Part shown: one piece after another, positions 18,213 to 26,143 of the stretch
Numbering within the stretch: the stretch's first letter is position 1
Layout of the letters: each line of letters starts with the position of its first letter
From: GCA-2715645 sp042095375
GTDB taxonomy: Bacteria; Bacteroidota; Bacteroidia; Cytophagales; MED-G16
Assembly (NCBI GenBank): GCA_042095375.1
Contig: JBELBJ010000004.1
Span: forward strand, 1 to 64,000
DNA: 64,000 nucleotides
Direction of reading: 5' to 3'
Notes under the pieces: generated by a model
What the model was told of the DNA's origin: nothing
Databases searched by the model: none
What the model saw: the letters and a program-made list of their open reading frames with translations, nothing else
Position numbers and translations under genes: made by a program

Positions 18213-18560
18213 TTAAAATTTTAATCCTCCTTCTCTAGCCCCTTCAGCAAAAGACTTTACCTTACCATGATATTTATAACCACTTCTATCAAAAACTACA
18301 TTTTTTATACCCGCTGATATAGCCTTTTTAGCCAAAGCAAGTCCTACTTCTTTTGAAATAGAGATATTTATACCTTTTTTCTTTATTTCATTTGAAGAGC
18401 AAGAAATGAGAGTATTACCTTTTATATCATCAATAATTTGAGAATAAATTGATTTATTACTCTTATATAATGATACTCTTGGCCTAACATCAGATCCATT
18501 TATCTTTTTTCTGATACTAAATTTAATTTTATTTCTTCTTTGATTTTTATTTACACCCAT
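18213..18560 (-). CDS. rplR: 50S ribosomal protein L18
   Basis: 5S rRNA-binding protein of the central protuberance. I place the start at the ATG at 18560 (MGVNKNQRRNKIKFSIRKK), giving 115 aa, the normal length. A longer frame to 18602 would add 14 unconserved residues and overlap rplF. The core RPRVSLYKSNKSIYSQIIDD and the C-terminal FDRSGYKYHGKVKSFAEGAR are the RNA-binding signature. The gap to the rplF stop is 10 bp. Confidence 0.95.
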   Translation of the reverse strand: MGVNKNQRRNKIKFSIRKKINGSDVRPRVSLYKSNKSIYSQIIDDIKGNTLISCSSNEIKKKGINISISKEVGLALAKKAISAGIKNVVFDRSGYKYHGKVKSFAEGAREGGLKF

Positions 18561-18570
18561 ATTTACATTA

Positions 18571-19131
18571 TTAACTTGAACTAGCTGCTGCAGCTTTTCC
18601 AACTTTTCTAATTACATGTTCTCCAACTAATTTGATACCTTTTCCTTTGTAAGGTTCAACAGGTCTTAATGATTTAATTTTAGCTGCAATTTGACCTATA
18701 AGTTGTTTATCCATTCCCATAAGTTTAATTAGAGGTGGGCTACCTTTAACCGATTCAACATTTACTTTTATCTCACTAGGAATTTCAAAATAAATAGAAT
18801 GTGAATATCCAAGAATAAGATTAAGAACGTTTCCTTGCAATGAAACTTTATAGCCAACTCCTACCAACTCTAATGACAATTCATAGCCTTCAGATACACC
18901 TATAACGCAATTGTTAATCAATGACCTATAAAGTCCATGGAGAGACTTATGTCTTTTTTGTTCAGAAGGTCTTGAAATTAATAACATATTATCATTTTCT
19001 TTTATAAAAAAATCAGCATCAAAATCTTGAACAATCTCACCTTTAGGACCTTTAATAACGATAGAAGATTTGTTAATTACAACAGAAACTCCATCAGGTA
19101 ATAAAATGGGATTTAATCCTACTCTAGACAT
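18571..19131 (-). CDS. rplF: 50S ribosomal protein L6
   Basis: Large-subunit protein near the GTPase centre and the sarcin-ricin loop. The 186 aa are two repeats of the L6 fold, beginning MSRVGLNPILLPDGVSVVIN and carrying the signature RPVEPYKGKGIKLVGEHVIRK near the end. The short Ala/Ser tail (AAAASSS) is not conserved. It is 11 bp after rpsH. Confidence 0.97.
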   Translation of the reverse strand: MSRVGLNPILLPDGVSVVINKSSIVIKGPKGEIVQDFDADFFIKENDNMLLISRPSEQKRHKSLHGLYRSLINNCVIGVSEGYELSLELVGVGYKVSLQGNVLNLILGYSHSIYFEIPSEIKVNVESVKGSPPLIKLMGMDKQLIGQIAAKIKSLRPVEPYKGKGIKLVGEHVIRKVGKAAAASSS

Positions 19132-19142
19132 AACAATTTACT

Positions 19143-19538
19143 TTAATAAACATAACATAAAACTTCACCACCAATATTTAATTTTTTTGCTTCTTTGTCT
19201 GTAATAACTCCTTTAGAAGTTGACATTATAGCAATTCCTAATCCATTAATTACACTAGGAAGGGTATTAGAATCAACATATTTTCTTAAACCAGGTCTGC
19301 TAATTCTTTTCATGCTAACAATAGCTGAATCTTTAGTCTTTGAATTATATTTTAAAGCAATTTTTATTTTGCCTTGGTATTTATCTTCTTCAAACTTATA
19401 GTTTAATATAAAACCCTTATCAAATAACACCTTTGTCATTTCTTTTTTAATATTTGAAGAAGGAATTTCTACAATTCTCTGATTTGCTTTTATAGCATTC
19501 CTTATTCTTGTTAAATAATCAGCGATTGGATCGGTCAT
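19143..19538 (-). CDS. rpsH: 30S ribosomal protein S8
   Basis: Primary 16S rRNA-binding protein and, in E. coli, translational repressor of the spc operon. The 131 aa contain TDPIADYLTRIRNAIKANQR at the N-terminus and the RNA-contacting C-terminal signature GLGIAIMSTSKGVITDKEA. It is 61 bp downstream of rpsN, the widest gap inside the spc operon, which holds only AT-rich sequence with no promoter or hairpin I can support. Confidence 0.97.
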   Translation of the reverse strand: MTDPIADYLTRIRNAIKANQRIVEIPSSNIKKEMTKVLFDKGFILNYKFEEDKYQGKIKIALKYNSKTKDSAIVSMKRISRPGLRKYVDSNTLPSVINGLGIAIMSTSKGVITDKEAKKLNIGGEVLCYVY

Positions 19539-19599
19539 AACTTATATTAATAATTTAAAAAACTTGCAATTTTAATTAATTTTAATCTCATAATAAAAT

Positions 19600-19869
19600 T
19601 TACCAACTAGCTTTAGTAATTCCTGGTATTTTTCCTTCAGAAGCTAACTTTCTAAATTCTAATCTAGAAATACCAAATTTTCTCATATAACCTCTTGGTC
19701 TACCTGATAAATTACATCTATTATGTAATCTAACACTAGAAGAATTCCTAGGTAATTTATCAAGACCTTCCCAGTCACCTTTAGCTTTTAGTTCAGCTCT
19801 TTTATCAGCATACTTTTTTACTAACTTATTTCTTTTAATTTCTCTTACTTTTACTCCATTTTTTGCCAT
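19600..19869 (-). CDS. rpsN: 30S ribosomal protein S14, zinc-free type
   Basis: Head protein of the small subunit. At 89 aa with a single Cys (HNRCNLSGRPRGYMRKFGIS) it is the long C-minus form that does not bind zinc, rather than the ~61 aa CxxC form. This agrees with the zinc-free S4 and L36 in the same cluster. It is 5 bp downstream of rplE. Confidence 0.97.
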   Translation of the reverse strand: MAKNGVKVREIKRNKLVKKYADKRAELKAKGDWEGLDKLPRNSSSVRLHNRCNLSGRPRGYMRKFGISRLEFRKLASEGKIPGITKASW

Positions 19870-19874
19870 AATAC

Positions 19875-20426
19875 CTAATTATTTAAAACAAAAGGCATAC
19901 CAAAAGCCTTTAATAATTTAAATCCCTCTAAATCACTAGAAGAATTAGTTACAATTGTTATATTCATACCTGATATTCTATTAACCTTATCAATAGAGAT
20001 TTCAGGAAAAATAATTTGTTCTTTTATACCAAGTGTATAATTTCCATAACCATCAAATCCTTTTTGATTTAAACCTCTAAAATCTCTAACTCTTGGAAGA
20101 GCAACAGATATTAATCTATCTAAAAACTCATACATTATATTATTTCTTAATGTAACCTTTGAACCAATAGGCATTCCTTCTCTTAACTTAAAATTTGAAA
20201 TTGAAGATTTTGCATAAGTGGAAACAGCTTTTTGTCCAGTTATCTGAGAAAGCTCATCGACACTCAATTGTATTAATTTTTTATCATTAACAGCAGCACC
20301 TAATCCTTGATTAATACTTATTTTTTCTATTTTTGGAACCTGCATAACTGAATTAAAGTCAAAATGTTGCTTCAGCTCAGGAACAATTTCTTTTAAATAC
20401 TTTTCTTTTAGTCGAGGTAACTGCAT
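19875..20426 (-). CDS. rplE: 50S ribosomal protein L5
   Basis: 5S rRNA-binding protein of the central protuberance that bridges to S13 and contacts P-site tRNA. The 183 aa chain carries VPKIEKISINQGLGAA, the family signature KLREGMPIGSKVTLR and LPRVRDFRGLNQKGFDGYG. The start shares a base with the rplX stop (both at 20426), so translation is coupled. Confidence 0.97.
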   Translation of the reverse strand: MQLPRLKEKYLKEIVPELKQHFDFNSVMQVPKIEKISINQGLGAAVNDKKLIQLSVDELSQITGQKAVSTYAKSSISNFKLREGMPIGSKVTLRNNIMYEFLDRLISVALPRVRDFRGLNQKGFDGYGNYTLGIKEQIIFPEISIDKVNRISGMNITIVTNSSSDLEGFKLLKAFGMPFVLNN

Positions 20427-20743
20427 TATTTTAAAATTTTATTAGTTTTTTTAGAAAATCTAAAAAGTTTACCGTCTTTATTTACTTTTCTATAAGTCCT
20501 AGTTGGCTCACCATTTGAAGGATCAACTAGCATTAAATTACTTAAATGAATAGAAGATTCTTTCTTTTCAATTTTACCTTTAGGATTATCAGCAGAAGGT
20601 TTAATATGTTTCGAAACTAAATTTATACCTTCAACTAAAGCTCTGTTTTTAAAAGGAAATATCGACAAAACTTTAGCAATTTTTCCTTTATCATTTCCAG
20701 ATATAATCTTTACTGTATCTCCTTTTTTTATATGTAACTTCAT
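20426..20743 (-). CDS. rplX: 50S ribosomal protein L24
   Basis: Early assembly initiator of the large subunit at the tunnel exit. The 105 aa begin with a KOW motif (KKGDTVKIISGNDKGKIAKV), followed by VEGINLVSKHIKPSADNPKG. It is 13 bp after rplN. Confidence 0.97.
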   Translation of the reverse strand: MKLHIKKGDTVKIISGNDKGKIAKVLSIFPFKNRALVEGINLVSKHIKPSADNPKGKIEKKESSIHLSNLMLVDPSNGEPTRTYRKVNKDGKLFRFSKKTNKILK

Positions 20744-20756
20744 AACAATTAATACT

Positions 20757-21125
20757 TTATAAAACTTCAGGGGCTAGTGAAACAATTTTCATAAATTTTT
20801 TTTGTCTTAATTCTCTCGCAACAGGGCCAAAAACTCTTGTTCCTCTAGGCTCATCATTTTCATTTAACAAAATTGCTGCATTATCTTCAAATCTTATATA
20901 TGATCCATCTTTTCTTTTTATTTCTTTCTTAGTTCTAACAACAACAGCATTTGATATGCTGCCTTTTTTTACATTACCATTAGGTAAGGCATTTTTAATT
21001 GTAACAACAATCTTATCCCCTAAAGATGCATATCTTTTTTTAGTTCCACCCAAAACTCTTATACATAAAACCTCTCTAGCGCCACTATTATCAGCAATTT
21101 TCAATCTACTTTCTTGTTGAATCAT
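20757..21125 (-). CDS. rplN: 50S ribosomal protein L14
   Basis: Large-subunit interface protein and binding site for the silencing factor RsfS, whose gene is also in this window at 47048. The 122 aa match the family exactly, from MIQQESRLKIADNSGAREV to RELRQKKFMKIVSLAPEVL, with the signature RRKDGSYIRF-like KRKDGSYIRFEDNAAILLN. It is 2 bp after rpsQ. Confidence 0.98.
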   Translation of the reverse strand: MIQQESRLKIADNSGAREVLCIRVLGGTKKRYASLGDKIVVTIKNALPNGNVKKGSISNAVVVRTKKEIKRKDGSYIRFEDNAAILLNENDEPRGTRVFGPVARELRQKKFMKIVSLAPEVL

Positions 21126-21127
21126 AT

Positions 21128-21382
21128 TTATTTAGCTTTTTCAATTAAATCTACAAATATCCACCTCTTCCTTTTACTTAAAGGCCTTGTTTCCATAACC
21201 CTAACTTTATCACCAACCTTGCATTCATTTTTTTCATCATGAGCTAGAATTTTTGTTGATCTTGACATGTATTTACCATAGATAGGATGCTTTACCTTTC
21301 TTTCTAATACTACAGAGATAGTTTTATTCATGCTATTACTGAAAACAATTCCTTCTCTTTCTTTTCTTAAATTTCTATTCAT
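21128..21382 (-). CDS. rpsQ: 30S ribosomal protein S17
   Basis: Early 16S rRNA-binding OB-fold protein. The 84 aa contain RKEREGIVFSNSMNKTISVV and the family motif HPIYGKYMSRSTKILAHDE, then VGDKVRVMETRPLSKRKRW. It sits 2 bp from both rpmC and rplN. Confidence 0.97.
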   Translation of the reverse strand: MNRNLRKEREGIVFSNSMNKTISVVLERKVKHPIYGKYMSRSTKILAHDEKNECKVGDKVRVMETRPLSKRKRWIFVDLIEKAK

Positions 21383-21384
21383 TT

Positions 21385-21582
21385 TTATTTTTTAATATTT
21401 TTTTTATAATTAATCTCCGTCATAATTTTAGCAATCAATTTTCTAGACTTATAGATTTTAGATGGATTTTCAATAGGGGTAACTGAATGTGAAAATTTTA
21501 ATTTACTTAAATTTTCTTTTTCATCCAATAACTTATTTTGTAAGTCATTTAAATTTAAAGCTCTTAATTCTGAATTATTCAT
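21385..21582 (-). CDS. rpmC: 50S ribosomal protein L29
   Basis: Two-helix protein at the tunnel exit, part of the docking site for SRP and trigger factor. The 65 aa (ELRALNLNDLQNKLLDEKEN, KFSHSVTPIENPSKIYKSRK, IAKIMTEINYKK) agree with the family, with PIENPSKI in place of the more usual PLENPMRI-like stretch. It is 2 bp after rplP. Confidence 0.95.
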   Translation of the reverse strand: MNNSELRALNLNDLQNKLLDEKENLSKLKFSHSVTPIENPSKIYKSRKLIAKIMTEINYKKNIKK

Positions 21583-21584
21583 TT

Positions 21585-22004
21585 TTATTCAACGTAATCT
21601 TTTCTTATAACAAATTTTGTTTTAATAGGTAATTTTTGAGCAGCTAATCTAAGTGCTTCTTTAGCCATTTCTGTTTTAACCCCACCAGCTTCGAACATTA
21701 TAGTTCCTGGTTTTACAACTGCTACCCAATATTCTGGAGCACCTTTTCCTTTCCCCATTCTTACTTCAGCAGGTTTTTTTGTAACTGGTTTATCAGGAAA
21801 AATCCTAATCCAAACCTGACCTTCTCTTTTCATTTCTCTAGTCATTGCTATTCTTGCTGCTTCAATTTGTCTAGAAGAAATCCATGCAGGTTCTAATGAT
21901 TTAAGACCAAAAGAACCAAAATTGATAGTATATCCTCTTTGTGCTATACCCTTAACCCTTCCTTTTTGTTTCTTTCTAAATTTTGTTCTTTTTGGTTGTA
22001 ACAT
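21585..22004 (-). CDS. rplP: 50S ribosomal protein L16
   Basis: Large-subunit protein that positions A-site tRNA. The 139 aa start MLQPKRTKFRKKQKGRVKG and contain the signatures RQIEAARIAMTREMKREGQV and MGKGKGAPEYWVAVVKPG. It is 7 bp downstream of rpsC. Confidence 0.98.
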   Translation of the reverse strand: MLQPKRTKFRKKQKGRVKGIAQRGYTINFGSFGLKSLEPAWISSRQIEAARIAMTREMKREGQVWIRIFPDKPVTKKPAEVRMGKGKGAPEYWVAVVKPGTIMFEAGGVKTEMAKEALRLAAQKLPIKTKFVIRKDYVE

Positions 22005-22011
22005 TATTTAT

Positions 22012-22683
22012 TTATTTAAACTTTTTTCTATTCTCTAAATTCAAAGTAACATCTCTCTTACCAATGATTTCTCCTTTAAAAATCCAAACTTTAATACCTA
22101 TTTTTCCATATATTGTGTTAGATTCAGAAAAAGCATAATCAATATCAGCTCTAATTGTATGCAATGGGATTCTTCCTTCTTTATATTGTTCAGATCTAGC
22201 CATTTCTGCTCCACCAATTCTACCAGAAACCTTGATTTTTATACCTTTGGCTCCCACTCTCATTGCTCCAGCAAGTGCTTGTTTCATAGCTCTCTTATGA
22301 GATATTCTAGCTCTTAGTTGTTGTGCAATAGAATCTGCAATTAATTTAGCATTAATTTCAGGTCTTTTTATTTCAAAAATATTAATTTGAATATCTTTTT
22401 TAGTTAATTTTTTAACTTCTTCTTTTATTTTTTCAACTTCAGAACCTCCTTTTCCAATGATAATACCTGGTCTTGCAGTATGAACTGTAATATCTATTGT
22501 CTTAAGGCTTCTTTCAATAAATATTTTTGCAATTCCAGCCTTTGGAAGTCTAGCAAAAAGATATTTTCTTATTTCATAATCTTCTTTTAAATTAAAAGAA
22601 AAATCTTTTCCACCGTACCAGTTAGAGTCCCAACCTTTTATAAAACCTAATCTTACACTTATTGGATTAATTTTTTGTCCCAT
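22012..22683 (-). CDS. rpsC: 30S ribosomal protein S3
   Basis: Head protein that lines the mRNA entry channel. The 223 aa chain holds a KH RNA-binding domain (ARPGIIIGKGGSEVEKIKEE, about residues 75-95) and the C-terminal S3 domain (GRIGGAEMARSEQYKEGRIP, YGKIGIKVWIFKGEI). Its start lies inside the rplV 3' end, a 17 bp overlap that implies translational coupling. Confidence 0.97.
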   Translation of the reverse strand: MGQKINPISVRLGFIKGWDSNWYGGKDFSFNLKEDYEIRKYLFARLPKAGIAKIFIERSLKTIDITVHTARPGIIIGKGGSEVEKIKEEVKKLTKKDIQINIFEIKRPEINAKLIADSIAQQLRARISHKRAMKQALAGAMRVGAKGIKIKVSGRIGGAEMARSEQYKEGRIPLHTIRADIDYAFSESNTIYGKIGIKVWIFKGEIIGKRDVTLNLENRKKFK

Positions 22684-23044
22684 CTTCTTTTTTATTTATT
22701 TTTTTCAAATTATCTAAAACAAGAGTTACATGATTAGATCTTTTTCTAATTCTATGTGCTCTACCCTGTGGAGCTGTTCTAAGTCTTTTTATCATTCTTC
22801 CACCATCAACATAAATATTTTTTATATATAAATCAGAATCTTCTATTTTACTATCTTTATTCTTCTCCTGCCAATTTGAAACAGCAGATAATAATAATTT
22901 TTCCATTTTCCTAGAAGAATATTTAGAATCAAATTTAAGTTGGTTCAAAGCGCTATTTACCCTTTTACCTCTAATTAAATCAGCAATTAATCTCATCTTT
23001 CTTGGTGAGGTAGGAACATTTTTTAATTTAGCGATTGCTTCCAT
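22667..23044 (-). CDS. rplV: 50S ribosomal protein L22
   Basis: Lines the nascent-peptide tunnel. The 125 aa contain TSPRKMRLIADLIRGKRVNS at the N-terminus and the loop sequence RLRTAPQGRAHRIRKRSNHV that forms the tunnel hairpin. The lysine-rich C-terminal dozen residues are encoded in the overlap with rpsC. It is 2 bp after rpsS. Confidence 0.97.
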   Translation of the reverse strand: MEAIAKLKNVPTSPRKMRLIADLIRGKRVNSALNQLKFDSKYSSRKMEKLLLSAVSNWQEKNKDSKIEDSDLYIKNIYVDGGRMIKRLRTAPQGRAHRIRKRSNHVTLVLDNLKKINKKEDGTKN

Positions 23045-23046
23045 AT

Positions 23047-23316
23047 TTATTTAAGTTTTTTACTTGAATGACTTTTAAAATTTCTAGTTGGAGAAAATTC
23101 ACCTAATTTATGCCCAACCATGTTTTCAGTTATAAAAACAGGAATAAATTTTTTACCATTATGAACAGCAAATGTATGACCAACAAAATCTGGAGATATC
23201 ATTGATCTTCTGGACCATGTTTTTATGACTTTTTTATTACCAGATTCATTCATAACATCAATTTTTTTTCTTAATCTAAAATCAATATAAGGGCCTTTTT
23301 TTAAAGATCTTGTCAT
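23047..23316 (-). CDS. rpsS: 30S ribosomal protein S19
   Basis: Head protein that pairs with S13 near the A site. The 89 aa contain MTRSLKKGPYIDFRLRKKID, IKTWSRRSMISPDFVGHTFA and the C-terminal GHKLGEFSPTRNFKSHSSK. It is 6 bp after rplB. Confidence 0.98.
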   Translation of the reverse strand: MTRSLKKGPYIDFRLRKKIDVMNESGNKKVIKTWSRRSMISPDFVGHTFAVHNGKKFIPVFITENMVGHKLGEFSPTRNFKSHSSKKLK

Positions 23317-23322
23317 TTTATA

Positions 23323-24144
23323 TTACTTTCTTTTTTTAACAATAAATTTATTCGAATATTTATTTTTCTTTCTAGTTTTAAGGCCTTTACTATATAATCC
23401 TTTTCTAGATCTAGGATGGCCACCTGAAGCTTTACCTTCTCCTCCACCCATAGGGTGATCAACGGGATTCATCGCAACACCTCTAACTCTAGGCCTTCTC
23501 CCTAGCCATCTGTTTCTCCCAGCTTTACCCAAAATAACATTCATATGCTTCTGATTAGAAACTGAACCCATCGTAGCCATACAAGAAATTAAGACTAATC
23601 TCATTTCTCCAGAAGGAAGTTTTAAAGTAGCATATTTATCTTCTTTAGCTAAAAGTTGAGCATAAGTGCCGGCACTTCTAACTATTGATCCTCCATTCCC
23701 TGGAGTAAGTTCAATATTATGGATTATTGAACCTAAAGGAATCTTTGACAACGGTAAACTATTCCCAATTTCTGGAGAGGAATCTGGTCCACTTATTACT
23801 TCTTGACCAACTTTTATTCCTTTTGGTGCAAGGATATAACTTTTCTCTCCATCAACGTAATGAATTAAAGCTATATGAGAAGATCTAGATGGATCATACT
23901 CTATTGATTTTACTTTTGCAGAAATACCAATTTTTTTTCTTTTGAAATCAATTATTCTATATTTTCTTTTATGTCCGCCTCCTATATTCCTAACAGTCAT
24001 CTTACCTTTATTATTTCTTCCACCAGATCGTTTAGAAGTTACTAATAATGATTTTTCAGGCTTTGAAGTTGTAATATCATCAAATGACTGAGGGATTCTA
24101 AATCTTAATCCTGGTGTTACTGGTTTTATTTTTTTTATTTTCAT
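23323..24144 (-). CDS. rplB: 50S ribosomal protein L2
   Basis: Primary 23S rRNA-binding protein required for peptidyl-transferase activity. Its 273 aa have the N-terminal OB domain, the SH3-like domain (LPLSKIPLGSIIHNIELTPG) and the C-terminal extension RGVAMNPVDHPMGGGEGKAS, which retains the universally conserved His of DHP. It is 10 bp downstream of rplW in the S10 operon. Confidence 0.98.
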   Translation of the reverse strand: MKIKKIKPVTPGLRFRIPQSFDDITTSKPEKSLLVTSKRSGGRNNKGKMTVRNIGGGHKRKYRIIDFKRKKIGISAKVKSIEYDPSRSSHIALIHYVDGEKSYILAPKGIKVGQEVISGPDSSPEIGNSLPLSKIPLGSIIHNIELTPGNGGSIVRSAGTYAQLLAKEDKYATLKLPSGEMRLVLISCMATMGSVSNQKHMNVILGKAGRNRWLGRRPRVRGVAMNPVDHPMGGGEGKASGGHPRSRKGLYSKGLKTRKKNKYSNKFIVKKRK

Positions 24145-24154
24145 TAATTATTAA

Positions 24155-24445
24155 TTAAACTTGGGAGTAAAAGTCAATAAACTGTCCATCAGATAACTTA
24201 ACAATAGCTTTTTTATAAGATGGTTTTCTACCACTAATTATACCTCTTTTAGTAAATCTAGATTTTAATTTACCCAAAACATTAATAGTATTTACACTCT
24301 TTACTGATACTTTATATGTTTTTTCAACAGCCTTTTTAATGTCTATCTTATTTGCATCCTTTTTAACAATAAAAGTAAATATCCCTTTTTCATTAGATGA
24401 AGATGCTTTTTCAGTCAATAAAGGTTTTATAAGTGTTGTATTCAT
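24155..24445 (-). CDS. rplW: 50S ribosomal protein L23
   Basis: Tunnel-exit protein and docking site for trigger factor. The 96 aa contain LIKPLLTEKASSSNEKGIFT, ANKIDIKKAVEKTYKVSVKS and the extended RNA-binding loop with RFTKRGIISGRKPSYKKAIV. It is 4 bp after rplD. Confidence 0.97.
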   Translation of the reverse strand: MNTTLIKPLLTEKASSSNEKGIFTFIVKKDANKIDIKKAVEKTYKVSVKSVNTINVLGKLKSRFTKRGIISGRKPSYKKAIVKLSDGQFIDFYSQV

Positions 24446-24449
24446 ATTA

Positions 24450-25076
24450 CTAATTCAAAATAGATTTTAATTTATCAATAGAGTTTTCGGTTAATATTAA
24501 ATTATCTGATTTTATTATATCATAAGTTGATATATCAGCAATGTTTTTTACAGAAGAATTATTAACATTTCTAGATGAAAGTAATAAGTTTTGATCATTT
24601 TCACCAATAAAGAATAAGCTTCTTTTTTTAATAATAGAAAGAGCATCTAAAATAGAAATAAATTTCCTTGTTTTTATTTCATCGAATTTGAAATTTTCCA
24701 AAATAGTTAAAGATTTTTCATTAATCTTATAAGAGAGAGCAGACTTTCTAGCAAGGGTTTTCAACTTTTTATTCACTTTAGATTTATAATCTCTTGGCTT
24801 TGGACCAAATATTTGTCCTCCACCCTTGAAAAGTGGTGACTTAATACTTCCAGCTCTTGCTGTCCCAGTACCTTTTTGTTTTTTTATCTTCTTGGTAGAA
24901 CCTACAATTTCTCCTCTTTCCTTAACTTTACTTGTTCCCTGTCTTTGATTAGCACGGTGATTTTTTATATCTAAATAAATAGCATGGTCATTTGGTTTTA
25001 TACTAAAAATTGTATCTGGAATACTTATTTCTTTTCCAGAGTTTTTACCATTTATTTTCTTTAATTTGATTTTCAT
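24450..25076 (-). CDS. rplD: 50S ribosomal protein L4
   Basis: Large-subunit protein whose internal loop forms part of the exit tunnel; in E. coli it also represses the S10 operon. The 208 aa contain AIYLDIKNHRANQRQGTSKV, the tunnel loop GTGTARAGSIKSPLFKGGGQ and KPRDYKSKVNKKLKTLARKS. The C-terminal third is weakly conserved. It is 3 bp after rplC. Confidence 0.97.
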   Translation of the reverse strand: MKIKLKKINGKNSGKEISIPDTIFSIKPNDHAIYLDIKNHRANQRQGTSKVKERGEIVGSTKKIKKQKGTGTARAGSIKSPLFKGGGQIFGPKPRDYKSKVNKKLKTLARKSALSYKINEKSLTILENFKFDEIKTRKFISILDALSIIKKRSLFFIGENDQNLLLSSRNVNNSSVKNIADISTYDIIKSDNLILTENSIDKLKSILN

Positions 25077-25079
25077 AAC

Positions 25080-25712
25080 TTATTTTTCTAAAATAACATA
25101 AGAATTTTTATAACCAGGAACAGATCCTGAAACATAAACTAAATTTTCAGCATCATTTATTTTTAATATTTTAAGGTTTTGTTGTTTAATACTTTTTCCA
25201 CCCATTCTTCCAGCCATTCTCATACCTTTGAATACTCTTGATGGTGTTGATCCAGCACCAATTGATCCAGGTGCTCTTTGACGATTATGTTGACCATGAG
25301 TACTTTCACCAACTCCACTAAAATTATGTCTTTTAACAACACCCTGAAAGCCTTTACCTTTTGAAATTGATTTAACATCTAAAAAATCGTTTTCACGAAA
25401 AACATCATTTAATTTTAACTCCATTCCAAGTTTTAATAATTTAAGTTCTTTATTTCTAAAGTTTTTAAATTCAACTATTTTTTTCTTTGGCTGTGAATTA
25501 GATTTTTTAAAATGACCAGATGCTGGCATGTTAATCTTTTTTTTTCTTAGATCATCATAGGATAACTGAATAGCATCATAACCATCTTTACTCTGATCTT
25601 TAATTTGAGTTATGGTACATGGACCAGCCTCAATAACTGTGCAAGGTCTAATTCTACCCATATCATCAAAAAGACTTGTCATTCCTATTTTTTTACCAAT
25701 TAATCCAGACAT
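25080..25712 (-). CDS. rplC: 50S ribosomal protein L3
   Basis: Assembly-initiating protein that reaches the peptidyl-transferase centre. The 210 aa begin MSGLIGKKIGMTSLFDDMGR and contain FQGVVKRHNFSGVGESTHGQ and GSIGAGSTPSRVFKGMRMAG. It opens the S10 operon proper and is preceded by a good promoter at 25752-25782, so it can be transcribed separately from rpsJ. Confidence 0.98.
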   Translation of the reverse strand: MSGLIGKKIGMTSLFDDMGRIRPCTVIEAGPCTITQIKDQSKDGYDAIQLSYDDLRKKKINMPASGHFKKSNSQPKKKIVEFKNFRNKELKLLKLGMELKLNDVFRENDFLDVKSISKGKGFQGVVKRHNFSGVGESTHGQHNRQRAPGSIGAGSTPSRVFKGMRMAGRMGGKSIKQQNLKILKINDAENLVYVSGSVPGYKNSYVILEK

Positions 25713-25751
25713 TTTTATTTTATTAGTTTATAAAATCACGTAAAATGTGTG

Positions 25752-25782
25752 CAAAGATAACCATTTCATCTTTTTGTTCAAA
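25752..25782 (-). promoter_or_regulatory. Bacteroidota-type promoter for the rplC (S10) operon
   Basis: On the minus strand TTTG (25782-25779), 19 bp and TATCTTTG (25759-25752) match the group's -33/-7 consensus TTTG-N19-TAnnTTTG exactly. The element lies in the 120-bp gap between rpsJ and rplC, 39 bp before the rplC ATG. No terminator precedes it, so read-through from rpsJ is also likely. Confidence 0.75.
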
Positions 25783-25832
25783 GATTAAAATATATTTTTA
25801 TCAGCTAAATTTTATCCGAAATAAATGTAGAA

Positions 25833-26138
25833 TTATACCCTTATTTCAATATCAACCCCATTTGGCAACTCTAACTTCATCAAAGCATCAACGGTCTTAC
25901 TATTATTAGAATATATATCAAGCAATCTCTTATATGTACATAATTTAAACTGTTCTCTAGAGGTTTTATTTACATGAGGTGAACGTAAAACTGTAAAGAC
26001 CTCCCTTCTAGTAGGAAGCGGAATTGGTCCACTAATTACAGCACCAGTAGTTTTTACAGCTTTAACAATCTTATCTGAACTTTTATCAACCAGATTATGA
26101 TCAAAAGATTTTAATTTTATTCTAATTTTTTGTCCCAT
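25833..26138 (-). CDS. rpsJ: 30S ribosomal protein S10 (NusE)
   Basis: Head protein of the small subunit and partner of NusB and NusG in antitermination. The 101 aa match the family: RIKLKSFDHNLVDKSSDKIV, the loop SGPIPLPTRREVFTVLRSPH and MKLELPNGVDIEIRV. It is grouped with rpsL-rpsG-fusA (5 bp after fusA) rather than with rplC, from which a 120-bp gap with its own promoter separates it. Confidence 0.98.
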   Translation of the reverse strand: MGQKIRIKLKSFDHNLVDKSSDKIVKAVKTTGAVISGPIPLPTRREVFTVLRSPHVNKTSREQFKLCTYKRLLDIYSNNSKTVDALMKLELPNGVDIEIRV

Positions 26139-26143
26139 TAAAA

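Noticed and set aside
18561..18602. Upstream extension of rplR into rplF
   Set aside because: The ATG at 18560 gives the standard L18 N-terminus and leaves a normal 10-bp spacer.
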